This document shows positions 35,658 to 48,003 of a DNA stretch of 64,000 nt, piece after piece; position 1 is the stretch's first letter; the number at the start of each line of letters is the position of its first letter. The notes beneath the pieces are model-generated. The model searched no databases and was not told where the DNA came from. It saw only the letters and a program-made list of their open reading frames with translations. Source of the DNA: Isoetes taiwanensis (taxonomy: Eukaryota > Streptophyta > Lycopodiopsida > Isoetales > Isoetaceae); contig JAJEKV010000052.1 in the NCBI GenBank assembly GCA_021234155.1, positions 8,579,358 through 8,643,357 of the forward strand. Reading direction: 5' to 3'. The translations under genes were made by a program, and so were the position numbers.

Positions 35658-37902
35658 ATGGCGGCACCGCACAAACACAATGACATTGCTCTTCTCACAG
35701 ATATGGACGACTTCCACCCTATGGGGCTTGAAGAAACGGGTAGAAATATTGCTCTTTCCAAAATCCCTTCTAAATCTCATTCTTCTCTTCCAGTTTTGGA
35801 CAAAAGAGCACCCTCCATTGCCATTTCCCCATTGGCAAATCATTCTTCTCATCCTTTTCCAAGATCAAACCCAAAAAAAATTATTCCCCCTTCTCCCAAA
35901 TCATCCATCACCATTTCTCAATTCTGCTAACATTTCACCTTCTGTACAGCTTGAAAAATCGAGTTTGGAGTCTTCTTCCCCTCTTCCAGTTCATTTTGAT
36001 GTTAAGGTTAATTTCAGCAAGAATAAATTTGATAAAACTTTCCCTACCACCCCCAGCAGTAGGTTTGCTACAGGACCCCCTTCTGAATCTGAAATGAAGA
36101 TCGATATTGCAGTATGCAACAACTTTGATAAAGACTCTTCCTCAAAATCTAGTTATGCTTCATCCTTAAAATCTACTCCTAGAGAGAGCAAAGTTGACAC
36201 TGTTTCTTCTCAAGGTGCAGCCAATGAAAACTATGTATATTTTAGAACAAAATCTCAAAAGTCCGAGAGGCAGAGGGAAAAGGATGAGAAGGAAAATCTG
36301 CATCCTAATTCTCACATGCCAGAGATTTCAGCTGATGCAACAAGTGATCTGCCTACACGTCGCTATTTTGATGCTCTTCAAGGACCAGAACTTGAAGTCC
36401 TAAGGGTTTGTGACTACTATATCTAGCAATTGATTTATGAGTCTAATTATGATATGAATTTATGAACAGCTATTAAAATCAAGCAAGATGCAAGGAACAC
36501 AGCACATGCCAGGTCCTCCTAATTGCATTTACAATATAAGGCATAGTTAGGAAAGTTGTATGGCTTGGAATAATACTCTTATTGTTGTCTAACGTTAATT
36601 TACTTTGTTTCAGGAATCAGAGGACACTTTGCTTCCAAAAAATAAGACATGGCCATTCCTTCTTAGATTCCCCATTAGCAGTTTTGGGATTTGTCTTGGA
36701 CTTGGAAGTCAAGCAATTCTTTGGAAAATTTTGTCTGTGAATACTACAATAAAATTTCTTCATGTTCCTAGCTGTGTCAATGTGGTAATATGGACTTTGG
36801 CACTTTTAGCATATGTTGTAATTTCTTGCACATACATGGCAAAGGTTATCTATTATTTTGAAGCTGTTCGACGAGAGTATCATCATCCAAATGAGTAAAT
36901 TTTTTCTTTGCACCTTTGGGTAGCAAAGAATGTTTTTGGCCCCGGGAATGCCACCGCAATTTCAACGCCCTGCTCATCCCGCAACCCGGTGTGTATGCAT
37001 GTCTCCACTAGTGATGTTAGAGCTGAAGATTTATGGTCGGTGGCTATCCGAGGAGATAGAAGGTTGTCAAAGGTGGCAAATCCCTCAACGATCCGGCAAA
37101 TAGTTGGGAACTTTATAGGTGCACTTTTGAGTGCTACCGTCAGGGGATGGAAAGAGCCAGCAATATTCTTTTTGGGCTGTAGGACTTGCTCACTACATTG
37201 TTCTTTTTGTCACTTTTATCGTGAGACTTCCTACCAATGAAGCTCTTTCAAGGGACTTGCATCCTGCTTTCTTCTTGTTTGTTGCAGCCCCAGCCTCACC
37301 CAAAGATAGCCCGGGGAGAAAATTTCTGGGACTTTGGATTTGTTTCAAAGATTATGTACTTTATTGCTCTCTTCCTATAATCGCTCATTGGTGAGTGGTG
37401 GCTCTTTTGTGTTTCATAATATTTCATTGACAACAAACTTGACTAAAGAAACCAACCTTTGTGTAGTCGATCAATTTCTTCACAGATGCGTGATGGTTTT
37501 TTCTTGATGGAAATGACTTGGGCCCTAAGTTATTTAGGATCATATTTAGACTTCAGATCAGGTTAATGTTATACTTGCCTTCTAAACTTGCATATGTTGG
37601 TGATGTGATACAGATTTTCTATTGCTTGGTGGGCATATACATTTCCAATGGCAGCAATTTCTGTAGCCACTCTTCGATATGCACATCAAGTACAACATCC
37701 TTTCACAAAGGCCATGGCTGTTGTACTCTCTCTAGCATCAACAACATCAGTCATTGCCCTCTTCATTTCAACCTTGGCCCATTTAGTGTTTTGGGGTACA
37801 CTATTTCCAAATGATTTGGCAATTGCGATAACTCGGAGGAAACAGAAGATCAAAATTCTTCATAAAACCACAGATCTGGAAAATAACGAAAGCAGGGGTT
37901 GA
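35658..37902 (+). pseudogene. Damaged SLAH2/SLAH3-like anion channel copy
   Basis: Arm B counterpart of the SLAH gene. Relative to the arm A copy, exon 1 has a 14-bp deletion near 35926 (after CTCAATTCT) that shifts the frame. Exon 2 has several indels and an early stop near 36895. The acceptor and donor of the small third exon are altered near 37457 and 37489 (CAG words lost). The last exon (about 37612-37902) is nearly identical to arm A and open. The 14-bp deletion looks like a real mutation. The changes at 36890-37500 fall at CAG/CTG words and could be sequencing artefact. If so, the gene would still be disrupted by the deletion. MAAPHKHND at the start has one extra residue. Confidence 0.85.
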
Positions 37903-38941
37903 AGTATCTTAGTTGGTTGCTTTAGAAGCAGAAAGGTTCCCATCAAATGGAATACCATGAAAACTCCTTGAGTTTGTACATGTAGACTAGGGGAAGGTGC
38001 CCACTTAATTTCCAAGTAGTTATTAAGGTGGGCTACTAAAAGGACAAAGGTGGGCTATTAAAGAGTAAAAATTGGGCAATGAAGGGCAAAATATGGGTGT
38101 TCAAAGGCAAAAAGCGGGCGGGCCATTGAGATGAAATCCAAAGAAAACTCCTTGAGTTTGTACATTAACTATATTCTGAGTCTGTAACATATGCATCTAA
38201 ATGGAGATGTCTTGCCTAAAACGGGATGACAAGGAGCTATAAATGCTACCGCATGCATCACAATTGTTTCATTTTTGCCGATGTAGCCATTTGGACTTAT
38301 TTTTGTAATAAGATAATGCGTGAGTGTCAATTGGTCTCCTTTTCTTTTCTTTTTATTGTTTTATTTTTTTTGGCATGTACTATATTAATGGTGTAATAGA
38401 TAAATTATTCAATGGATGTCCCCATAAAAGATCGATAGAAAGAATTGTTTTTAATTAAATAGGGTTACCCCGCATACCCAAATCTTGTACTCCATGGCTA
38501 CTGCTCCGGTCTTCTCTAAGTCTGGTTTACTATAGGGTACTCCCCTTCGTCATACCAGGTTAAGATACTACTCAGTCCTCATAGCCACTTTCCAATAAAG
38601 GTTGGTTAAAGGAGATCTCCATTGTAAAATGAATTAGAATCATCACAAGTATGCCTCAACTCATCTTGTTGGCCCCAACGACACGTGAAGAATGAGTTAT
38701 ACATTATCAAACTTCCAATCCTCTCTAGCTCTCTGTTGTAATTGCGTCCAAGCTTACGGTGACGTCCAGCGCCATAATTGCCACCTCTTGGTTGAACTGG
38801 TTTTGTATTCATTCCATTGATACAATTGAACCACCAAGAGCTGCTTCACAGTGGTGTTTCCATACGCACCAGAGAGATATGTTGGTAAGTGAGTTGAATG
38901 CCATCTTCCCCTATGCTGACTAATATATCTCGCCATACGGG

Positions 38942-38943
<2 letters not shown>
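37903..38943. other. 3' flank of the arm B SLAH copy
   Basis: Matches arm A 10886-13145 in reverse without the hAT element and without the templated insertion. No gene is evident. Confidence 0.6.
38546..38553. other. Unoccupied hAT target site
   Basis: TTCGTCAT occurs once here, the reverse complement of the ATGACGAA that is duplicated around the arm A hAT element. The flanks match on both sides. Confidence 0.88.
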
Positions 38944-38973
<30 letters not shown>

Positions 38974-40134
38974 CAAGGATAAAGAATTCTTATTTATAAG
39001 TGAAGTTTTACAAAGCCCCTATGACAAATAGACACCCTCTTGAACATGTTTGAAGAGGGGGTAGCTACAAAGCCCTTTTGTAGTCAGATATGTAGGTGAC
39101 TTCTTACGGTGGTAGCTTGATGAATGTTTCCCAGACTAACATTTGAAGAGAAGCACCACCCTCAAATACACATTTAAATTTTCTTAGCTTATCAATAAGT
39201 ATGCTCAGTGCTTGTGAACTTGTATGCACCTTTGCCTAGAGTAAAAGAGTTTTCTCTCTTCCAAATAACCCATAATGCCCATGATCTGACAATATGAAAC
39301 GCGGTGCATTTTGGGACTGATCACTCTGCTGGATACTTTGTTAGGAGAAGGTTGCTAGTCCCCAATGCACTGTTAAACATTCCACACAACTTGCAGGTTA
39401 GTGCATGTACAAGGCAGTGTTCCAAAGATTCTTCTTCAGTCTTGCATAGTGGATAGAGTGGGCTCACATCATGCTTGAATTTGGACACCCTATTGTTTTT
39501 CAGAGGGGCCTTGTGGACCACTTGCAATAATAATGAATTCACTCGGGGAGGTAAAAGTTTCATCCACACGCCTCTCCAGATTCCTTTCAGTTGTATGTCA
39601 GTGACTTGCACATTCCATTGTGCTGGTAACTGTAGTTGCCATACTTCCAACCCAATAATAGTTGATATACTTCCAACTCAATAATTAGACGACCCATTCG
39701 CATAAATTGTTAATTATTGGACAGAAGAAGAGATGATCCAATGTCTTAGAGGCTCTACGGCCCAATGGACAATGATCATGATGCAATATACTTTATTCAG
39801 TAATCAAACCATGCAGCACAAACCTTCTTATAGGCTGATCCAACGAAAAAACTGTAACTTCCTCGAACACAAAGATGTCCAAGACTTGGTCAATAAACTT
39901 TTCATGTCTGTGTGATCTAGACCCATTCTATTCGTTGCCTTAAGTGGAGATGGCGGCATTAGCACACCAATATATTTTTCCGACTATGTAACCACCTTCA
40001 TGCCCCACATAACCATTTTTCCTCAAGTCCTACAACCTCTAAGCGCACGTTAACATTTTTTATTATCATGTTAAACACACTTCTATCCCCTACCCCAACC
40101 CCAGTACGAGGGCTCTCAATCTAGTCTATGAAAT
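38944..40134 (-). mobile_element. Old L1-type relic, 3' part, arm B copy
   Basis: Inverted copy of 5050-6239, beginning with the poly(T) at 38944-38973. It includes the zf-RVT frame 39650-39321 (CPLCKTEEESLEHCLVHA). Its continuation lies at 48004-48777, beyond a younger LINE. Confidence 0.8.
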
Positions 40135-40149
40135 CCACCTGCCATTTTT
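40135..40149. repeat. Target site duplication of the young LINE, left copy
   Basis: CCACCTGCCATTTTT here and CCACCTGCCGTTTTT at 47989-48003 differ at one base. The arm A equivalent has a single uninterrupted copy near 5049-5063. Confidence 0.88.
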
Positions 40150-40938
40150 TTTTGAAAGCAAGAGATGGTTTTGTCATTAATTATAAGATCTCAAGAACAT
40201 AGCATGAATGTGCTTTATAGAGAAGCACATGAGAAAATAGTTGGTCGGCATAGAGCTTCATATTATAAATTATGAGCTCTAGCACAAAAATAGAAAGGAC
40301 AGTATGTCAACAACAATGTGCCAGTAGACAAAATGCTCCAAAATATGAACAATTCGATGGAGTCCCGAACTGAAGAAACTGAGGCTCTGAATAAACTGTA
40401 AGCACCTGCAAAAAGTATAGTCTTTCCCAAAAATAAACCAGAAGAAGATTAGATAAGAGCAGAAGCATACTTAGGAAGAGGCTATGGATGTGGGGATCAG
40501 TGATCAGAGAAGAAAATGGAGTTGAAGTAGGCATTGAATGGGTCTGTAGAACCGAAATACTATTGATTTGGACCCCAATTGTTGGTGTAAAAGAGCCAAA
40601 ATTTGTCCTTCTCCTCCAGTAATATCAGCAGGGAACCATACAGATCAGCTAGGAGCTTGTGATTGTAGTACATGGTTCTATACCTGGTCAACTGTCTTTC
40701 TGTGAGGATGAAATTATGGTTGGCCAGGAAAGCCCAAAGGCAGTGAATCTGAACCACTTCCCTGCAGAATATAGATGCCCAAAGATCTTCACTCTCTTTC
40801 AGATATCTGATATGCCCTTTCTTCATAAGGAAGGATTCCATAGAAGTAGCCAAATCATTCTTCATGACCTGATCTTTGGATCCTTGGCTAAATGGCGAGA
40901 TGTCATCAAATTTCCGAGCTCCATCTCCACGCAGGAAG
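40150..40938 (-). other. 3' part of the young LINE after ORF2
   Basis: The 3' end of the element. A 142-codon minus-strand frame (40988-40560) is present but has no recognised domain. It may be a frameshifted continuation of ORF2 or chance. Confidence 0.4.
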
Positions 40939-43900
40939 TTAAGGTATTCTAGTATCATCCGAGAGAAAAGCATTAGAATCCACAACATTTAAATTGGAAG
41001 CAAATAAATTATAGTGACCCCTAAAAGCGCCATGATTCTCCCAGTTCCTGTCATGATTAGCTCCAAATTTATTTTTATGAGCAGTGGCAAAAGTCTTGAA
41101 GTCAAATTGGAAATTCATCTTAATCCAGAAGATAGAGGGTCTTTTCTTTCCATACAAGACACGATATCTAGCTTTCCAAATATTCCAAAGTGCAATGAAA
41201 ATGACTGTGTTTTTAAAGATATCATTGTTTTGGATAAAAGAAAGAAAATTCCCACCATACAGAATACCACATTTATCAGCAATCCAATTCCAGAAGCCAA
41301 TCAACTTATCACAACAAAAAATATGAGTCATATCTTCAATAGCATTACATCTTAAAGGACAGTCTGCACTAATGTTTGGATATCTTTTAGACGTAGAATG
41401 TAAATTGTTTAGACTGCCATTAGCAACAAGCCATACGAAATAGGAAATTTTAGGAGGGCAGTAAGAATTCCAAACATTCTTGAAGAGAATTTTGAGCTGA
41501 TCATGATTAATACCCCATTTGACCATTGCTTTGCTGTCTATTGGGCCAGAAGCTATGGCAGTATACACATTTTTCACTTTGTAATCAAACTTACCATTCA
41601 AAAACCAGTCTCCTTTCCCAGGGTTAGGAGAAAGATTAGACAGTAAAGGCTTGATAAAAGAATAGACCTTTCTATCAGAGGAGGTACCCTTAATAATATT
41701 TTTTAGAGCAGTCCAAGAGATAATTCTATCTCCAACAAACAGATCTCTGATGAAATATAGGCCAGCATCATGCCATTTCTTACAAATCTTAGGGTGCTTG
41801 ATGGCCAGAAATGTAGAATTTGGATCAGCTAAAATAGGGTTCCAAAATATAGGCAGATCACTATGAAGTTTATCAGAAGAGATGAACTGAAAATGTTGAG
41901 AGATGGAATTCCAAGCTTTTATCAAATTGCTCATTAAAGGAGATGTATTAGGAGCATTTTTCAGATGAGTGAAGGCAGAATTAGGCAATAAGTGATGAAT
42001 AGATGGGTGACCAGAAGGACGACTTTGATTGATCCAGAATCTGACAAATTTGTAGGCTGGGGATTGATTCCCATGAATAGCCTTCCAGACAAATTTACCA
42101 GCAAGAGATTGAGCTTGGAGGAAGAGATTTTTACAGCCAAGACCACCAAAACTTTTAGGTTTGCATATGGAGTTCTAGTTAACTAGGTGACTACCTTTCC
42201 AAATGAAATTCCTGATAATTTTCTCTAGCTCCAGGTAAACACATTTAGGGGCAACAAGAGCAGTGGAGAAAGAAACATGAGAGCTTGCAAGGACAGAGTT
42301 TGCTATAATAGTTCTGCCAGCTAAAGAGAGGTAGTTCCTGTAATTATTCAGCTTTTTCTTTATTCTCTGAATAATAGGATTCCAAAGACCCTTTAAGCTA
42401 TGATCTAATGATAAAGGCATCCCCAAGAGCTTAGTAGCTTGACCAGATGGGAGAACATTAATACCAAGCAGTTGATGATCAGGAATATCCCCTATAATGA
42501 GACTTTTACTGATATTAAGATAGATACCGTATACCGAGAATTTATTGATCACCTTAAGGAAGCATTCAATATTGGCCAAGTCAGCATGAAGAAATGAGAA
42601 GGTGTCATCAACATATTGGAGCATAGTAAGATAATCATCTGAATTAGGAAGCTTGAGGCCTTTGATTAGGCCATTATCCTGATAATAGCAAATAACTTTG
42701 GTTAAAAGATCAGCTGCTACCAGGAAAAGATAAGGAGCAAGAGGGCAACCTTGCCTAACACCACAAGATAAGGAGAAGAACCCTGATGGCACACCATTTA
42801 TAAGAACATCAGATTTAGATCTCATATTTAGACCTAGAATAAGATTAATGAGCTTGGGATGGAAACCAAGTTTAGCCATAGCAAACTCTAAGAAATCCCA
42901 TCTAACTGAATCAAAGGCCCTTTTGAAGTCCAATTTGAGAAGAATGCAATTTTGATTAGAAATTTTATTCCAATAGTAAAATCCTCCATAGCAATTGACC
43001 TTCACATAATTATCGAGAATATATCTATTAGGAAGAAAGACCCACCCATTTGGACTCATATTTCTTTGCAAGAAGCCCTCCATAATACATAATTATCGGT
43101 AGAATATATCTATTAGGAAACTCTTAGAGCAATGATTTTAGCAGCACACAGCTTATAAGTGGTATTGGTAAGAGAAATGGGCCTCCAATTTGGAATTTGC
43201 TCTCCGATCAACTTTAGGAATCAAAGAGATGAAACCACTAGCAATGGAGGTCTGAAGATAATCTTTATTCCGTAAGTCATGAATCATGGAGGTAAGATCA
43301 TATTTGATAATATCCCGTAACTTAATATAGAACTCACCGGGTAAAGCCATCCGACCAGGAGATTTGCCCTTGCCGAAGGAAGAGAGAGAGGAAAGAATTT
43401 CTTGTCGGAGGAGAAGGAGGAGTAACCATGGAATCATTCATCACTTCGTGAGCGTATGCGTAATATTATTTTACTATGTCTTTAAAATCATTTGCCTCTA
43501 CCAAGTCAATAGGTGGAATAGGTTTGTTCTGGAAGATATCCATATATTTATGCTTGAAAAAAGTGGCAATATCAGAATGAGAAGAATGTTTGGTGCCATT
43601 GTCCTCAATCACCTCAGATATAGAATTTCTCAACACTCTACTCTTAGCTACTCTAAAGAAGAATTTAGAGCAACCAGAATCCATCTTATTGGTGTACTTT
43701 ATCTTACATCTGATAGTAGAGCCCTTAGCCTTAATCTCTTCAATGCTTCTAATTTTCCTTTCCAAAATGTCCTCACCTACCTGCAGATTTACATTTGTAG
43801 GATCCTGCTGAAGTAAGGATCTGATATCTTTCATAAACATGAGAAGTTGATTTTTTTTCTCACAGCAATTAAGGTGCATAGCCTTAGACCAATTTTTGAT

Positions 43901-44809
43901 CCAAGACTTCACAGCTTTTATTTTAGAGTAGAAAAGATTGTTTTGCTGCCTATTTCCATTATTAGCAGCCAAGTTATTCATTCTCTCAGACAGATCCTCA
44001 TAGAAGGCAACAAATTGAGAGCAGAAATTCTCATTATCTAGAAGAGAGATATTGAATTTATAAGGAGTACTTCCTTGCCTCTGGATCTTGGTGACATGAG
44101 AAGTGTGGAGGAACTGAGGCTGATGATCAGAGATCGAGGTTCCTTCATCACTAGAAACATAGCTGTTGTCCCAGAAAGAGGTGGCCGGGTTGGACACATA
44201 AAATCTATGCAAAGTGCAGTAGACACGGGCTTTGTCTTTCTGTTTATTGGACCAGGTGTAAATAGTAGTGGAAGAGGGGATGTAGATCAGACCATTGTCT
44301 GTTAAAAGAGAATCCCAGGCCTGTTTTTTAGATCTAGTCATATTGATCTTATTCCCTAACTTTAAATCCCAGGAGGGAGTATTATTAAAGTCACCAGCAA
44401 GGATCCAATTATCCAAATTTTGACAGCCTAACCAAGAATTAATCTCATTCCAAACAGGTTCTCTATCATTTGGAGAAGTAGGAGCATAGACAACAACCAC
44501 ACCAAAGGTGGAGTTGGAAATGGAGAGAATGACAGCCTGCCAAGTTTTAGAGGGACCATTATAAAGAGAAATATGAGTGATATCACTCTTCCATATTATA
44601 GTAAGACCACCACTGACCCCAACAGAATCAATCCAAATGGAGGAGGAGTTAGGGAGAATCCACTCACCTAAATTGCTACACTCAAAAGATGGCAGCTTAA
44701 TCTCTTGGAGAAGAATTATGTCGGCATTGTATAATTTGATCTGAGCAATGGCTCGTCTCCTTTTAAGAGGACCTTTAATGCCTCTGAGATTCCAGGATAA
44801 AATCTTCAT
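40939..44809 (-). pseudogene. L1 ORF2: endonuclease, reverse transcriptase, zf-RVT
   Basis: The likely start is the ATG at 44809 (MKILSWNLRG). The endonuclease spans 44809 to about 44050, with ILLQEIKLPSF, NWILAGDFNN and SDHQPQFL. Reverse transcriptase follows in two broken frames: 43437-43153 (GKGKSPGRMALPGEFY, SGFISLIPKVD) and 43083-42175 (LLKLDFKRAFDSVRWDFLE, GVRQGCPLAPYLFL, LQYVDDTFSF). The catalytic box is YVDD, where plant L1 elements usually have YADD. The frame 41988-40939 has the thumb and zf-RVT region (YCPPKISYFVWLVANGSL, CPLRCNAIEDMTHIFCC). A frameshift sits near 43460. A duplicated 25-bp word (about 43009-43033 and 43091-43119) disrupts the middle, and more breaks lie at 42170-41990. 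Confidence 0.9.
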
Positions 44810-44841
44810 ATCCAGAAAGAGAAAGGGGAAGAGCAGGGAAA

Positions 44842-45792
44842 TCAAATTCTGGATATTTTAGATATCTTTTTACTCCTGGTATTTTGGGCAGGAGTCTTAT
44901 TCAAACCTGATGGGGTCTTCCCTATACTATTCCTGACCTTTTTAGCAGATTTCTTGGCTGGAGGATCAGTTTCAGTCTTAGAGAGATTAGCAGTGTTGTC
45001 TATAAGATAATCCTCCTTGCCCCAGTTTTCTTTATCAGTTACATAATCTTCACAATCACTATAATCAGAGCAACCACCAGGGTAAAAATGAAACATAGAG
45101 TTATTATCAAGAGTATTTATTAGAACAGAATCTAATACTTGCCTTGAGTTTTCTTGAAGCTCCACTTGCACTACTGAATCTTGTTTATCCTCTGGAGTCT
45201 CAGGAACAAAGTCAGAAGTAGCTATCTCTTTGAGCTCAGTATCTTTGGAGAAACCTTGATCTGCTATGTCATGAACCATTTGCATTTGCAAGCAAGCTAG
45301 CTGATCTGCAACCTTGCTAGATATTCTTGGAGGACTGAAGGGTTCTTCCACAATTGGTGAATCCAAGTCAATGAGGGATGGGAGTGAGGACTGAATGGGA
45401 GGAATGAGTGGAATGAGTGGAATAGAATTATGAACTGTAGCAGTCTCAGAAGGGTGAAATGATGGAATGGCATGCGAAGATAAACATTCTCTGCTCTTAT
45501 CTAAATCTAAATCTAGATTATTGTTTAGGTCAGATAATACCTGAAAAGGGTTTTGACAGTCGATATGCAGATCAGTTTGATGTTGAACCTGATTACCATG
45601 ATGTTGTTGATTATCTTTGGAAATAGCTTCATTGGTTTGACTTGTGGGTTTAATCAAACCCATATCCAAATGACCAAGAGGCACATTAGAAGTTATGTTT
45701 AGCTGTGACAGACTTGATGAATGAGTGGAAGAAGTCTGTGAAATCCTTGGAGTAGGATTCATCTTCTGCTTAGCTTTGCCTTGAGATTTCAT
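44842..45792 (-). CDS. LINE accessory ORF between ORF1 and ORF2
   Basis: 316 codons, intact. It starts MKSQGKAKQK, overlaps the end of ORF1 by 23 bp, and stops 33 bp before the ORF2 ATG. It is low-complexity and acidic, rich in Ser, Asp and Asn, with NNNLDLDLDKS, IPLIPLIPP and CSDYSDCEDYVTDKEN, and a basic tail (PAKKSAKKVR). No known domain is recognised. It may be the C-terminal half of ORF1 after a frameshift in the overlap, or a separate protein. The basic tail could bind nucleic acid, but that is a guess. Confidence 0.6.
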   Translation of the reverse strand: MKSQGKAKQKMNPTPRISQTSSTHSSSLSQLNITSNVPLGHLDMGLIKPTSQTNEAISKDNQQHHGNQVQHQTDLHIDCQNPFQVLSDLNNNLDLDLDKSRECLSSHAIPSFHPSETATVHNSIPLIPLIPPIQSSLPSLIDLDSPIVEEPFSPPRISSKVADQLACLQMQMVHDIADQGFSKDTELKEIATSDFVPETPEDKQDSVVQVELQENSRQVLDSVLINTLDNNSMFHFYPGGCSDYSDCEDYVTDKENWGKEDYLIDNTANLSKTETDPPAKKSAKKVRNSIGKTPSGLNKTPAQNTRSKKISKISRI

Positions 45793-47260
45793 AGTTTATG
45801 TTTTTGCTTATGTTTTTGATGGGGTAGTCCATTAAGCTGTAAGAGCATTGACCCTTATCTTGACTTTTGGCATCCTTGATGATGTTGGTCAATGTCAAAC
45901 ATAGATCGTGAGTGGTATGTTTTACTTTTTCTGAAATGACCCCTTTGACCAAAAGTTTTGGTTCACCAATTGTTATTCCATTGCTTCTCTTATATGAGAA
46001 AGAGTTGTCTTCATGAAGCTTATCTTTAGCTTTCAGTTGTTCTCTTGCTGCTTTTTGTTTCTGAATCCTTTTGTAGCTGCCATTTACTTTTGTCCATTTG
46101 AAATTCTCACTTTCTGGCAGTTTCTGAAATGTTTCCAAATCCTTGATGTTGTTTTCCTGAGTAACATCCCCATTGGATGACTTTTCCCTTGCTTTATCAC
46201 CATTATCATGAGGAGGAGCCCCTATTTTTTCACCTGCATTCACATTCATTCTGCTTTCTTGCTGAAATTCTGTTGAGGATTTGCAGTCTGAGTACCAGAA
46301 ATGTCTTTGAAAACATTTTTGGCATTGGGAAGGCAATCCAGACCATCTAAGAGCTAATGATGATTCTACTCCAAAGGCATCTTTGAAAGGAATGGAGAGA
46401 GAGATTTCTTTGGACAGGTCTAACTGGACAAAGGCTGTTGGAAGTCTAGAAGGAGAGTATTCAGTAGAGATATAGGTGCCAATTGAACTGAAAAGAAGCT
46501 TGAAGCATTCTTCATCTCAGTATATAGGATTAAGGCCGAAAAGGGATGTAGAAGCAATGCAAAGATTGTTCATTTGGTCCATATCAAGTTTCGGGTGCCA
46601 TTTCAGGAAGGTTAGCTGAGAGGTCTCAAAGGTCAAGGGACCATAGTTAAGAAGGAAATTTGCTGATCTGGCATTTCCACATTCAATCATGATATAAGGA
46701 AAATTGAGCCAGTAAACAGCTTGGATTATGATCCCTTTGTTTAGGTTAAACAGATAACCCCATAATTTGTCAAGCTTAATACCACATTTTTGTACCTTGA
46801 CTATGACAGCACACTGTGACAAAGCATCAATTTTAGAATGGACAATCAGAAGATTGAGAGAAATACCATCATAGAGTCTCATTTTTCTTTCTTGGAGATA
46901 AGGAGGTCTTGTCCTTTGCAATCTGCCATCCAATTCTTCATCCGACCGTATCTCCTGGTGTCTTCTCGAAACTCCATAAGGCCGGGGAACTTGAGTAATC
47001 GGGTTGAGAGGATGCAGAATACCTCTTTGATCAGGATCAGCAGACAGATTATCCCAGAACGGGACTTCATGCGAAATAGGATCCATTGCAGAGTTGACAG
47101 GAAGCAGATTTTCAAAATTCCCAAAGAGAATGGTGTCCTGAGGCTTCTCTTGAAAGGAATTTAAGTTCTGGAGAACAGAGGCTCGCTCTTGAGGGGAAAG
47201 CTTGGCGAAAGAGTGAAGAAAAGCTAGATTTTTAGGGTTTTCCGTGAAATTAAAAGCCAT
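45770..47260 (-). pseudogene. L1 ORF1 (RNA-binding protein) with one internal stop
   Basis: The frame runs from MAFNFTENPKNLAFLHSF to the stop at 45770, interrupted once by TGA at 46519-46517 in the same frame. The middle (about 46850-46540) resembles the plant LINE ORF1 (DUF4283-like) region, with WGYLFNLNKGIIIQAVYWL and FETSQLTFLKWHP. A Cys-x2-Cys...His...Cys zinc knuckle follows (LPSQCQKCFQRHFWYSDC, about 46340-46290), and then a lysine-rich tail. Without the stop it would be 496 residues. ORF1 proteins bind the element's RNA in the cytoplasmic particle. Confidence 0.8.
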
Positions 47261-47988
47261 AGCAAAAGCTCAGGGTGATTCAACAAAAGTAATTGAACGA
47301 AAATGAACGACAAAAAAGGGGGAAAAATAGCAAACAGGGGAAAGAGACCATTAGAAAGAACCACAATTAACTAGAAGAGATCGGATTGCTAATCCAAAAG
47401 CCAAGTTTGTTCGAATCATGTATTCTTGCGAAGAGAACCATTCAATTACTGTAACTTAAGATGAAGATCTACAACACTCTTCTAATTCTTTGAGTAGACC
47501 TTCACAATAATTTTTTCTTCTGCTCATTCACAATTGACTCTGAAAATTCATGTTGCTGAAATCTTGCTGTCACCTATAAATTCCTCCAACCAAGAATTAA
47601 GCATCTCTGTTTCGAATTCAACGCAGCTAGGAACGAAGGTATACTCTTGCCGAAATAAGGAATCTGGAAAGAAAGAATTGATCACCAATGAATTCCATAA
47701 TTCAGAGGATGATCCTGATAGAAAACCACAGGTAAATCTCGGGCCATGTTTGAGGATTGTGAAGATTTTTATATCCATCAAAAGCTCAGAGGATGAGGAA
47801 TTTGTTGATGCTGGCCCTCTACAGGGGCAGCTAGCAGATCTCCTTCAAATTCGATCCAATTCAAGCACAAGTTGATGAATTCTTAGAGAGAATTGCCAAG
47901 AAAAGTGTTTGAACAGAAAAATCCGGGAAAAGGACAAAGAAATCAAGAAAAATGGCGCACGTCATTTTTTCCGGATTTGTATTTTTTC
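47261..47988 (-). other. 5' leader of the young LINE
   Basis: Untranslated region of the element ahead of ORF1. It should contain the internal promoter, but no motif was identified. A plus-strand frame at 47534-47875 appears to be chance. Confidence 0.5.
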
Positions 47989-48003
47989 CCACCTGCCGTT
48001 TTT

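Larger units (their letters stand above)
40150..47988 (-). mobile_element. Full-length L1-type LINE
   Basis: A 7.84-kb minus-strand non-LTR element with a 15-bp target duplication and a short A-tail (T-run at 40146-40153 on the plus strand). The order is 5' leader (47988-47261), ORF1 (47260-45770), a second small ORF (45792-44842), ORF2 (44809-40939) and a 3' leader. It inserted into the old L1 relic of arm B, after arm duplication. ORF1 has one in-frame stop and ORF2 several frameshifts, so it is dead though fairly young. Confidence 0.92.

Noticed and set aside
38944-38973. Poly(T) as a transcription terminator or promoter element
   Set aside because: It is the A-tail of the old LINE relic read in reverse.
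47534-47875. 113-codon plus-strand frame
   Set aside because: It lies antisense in the 5' leader of the L1 element and has no domain or partner exon.
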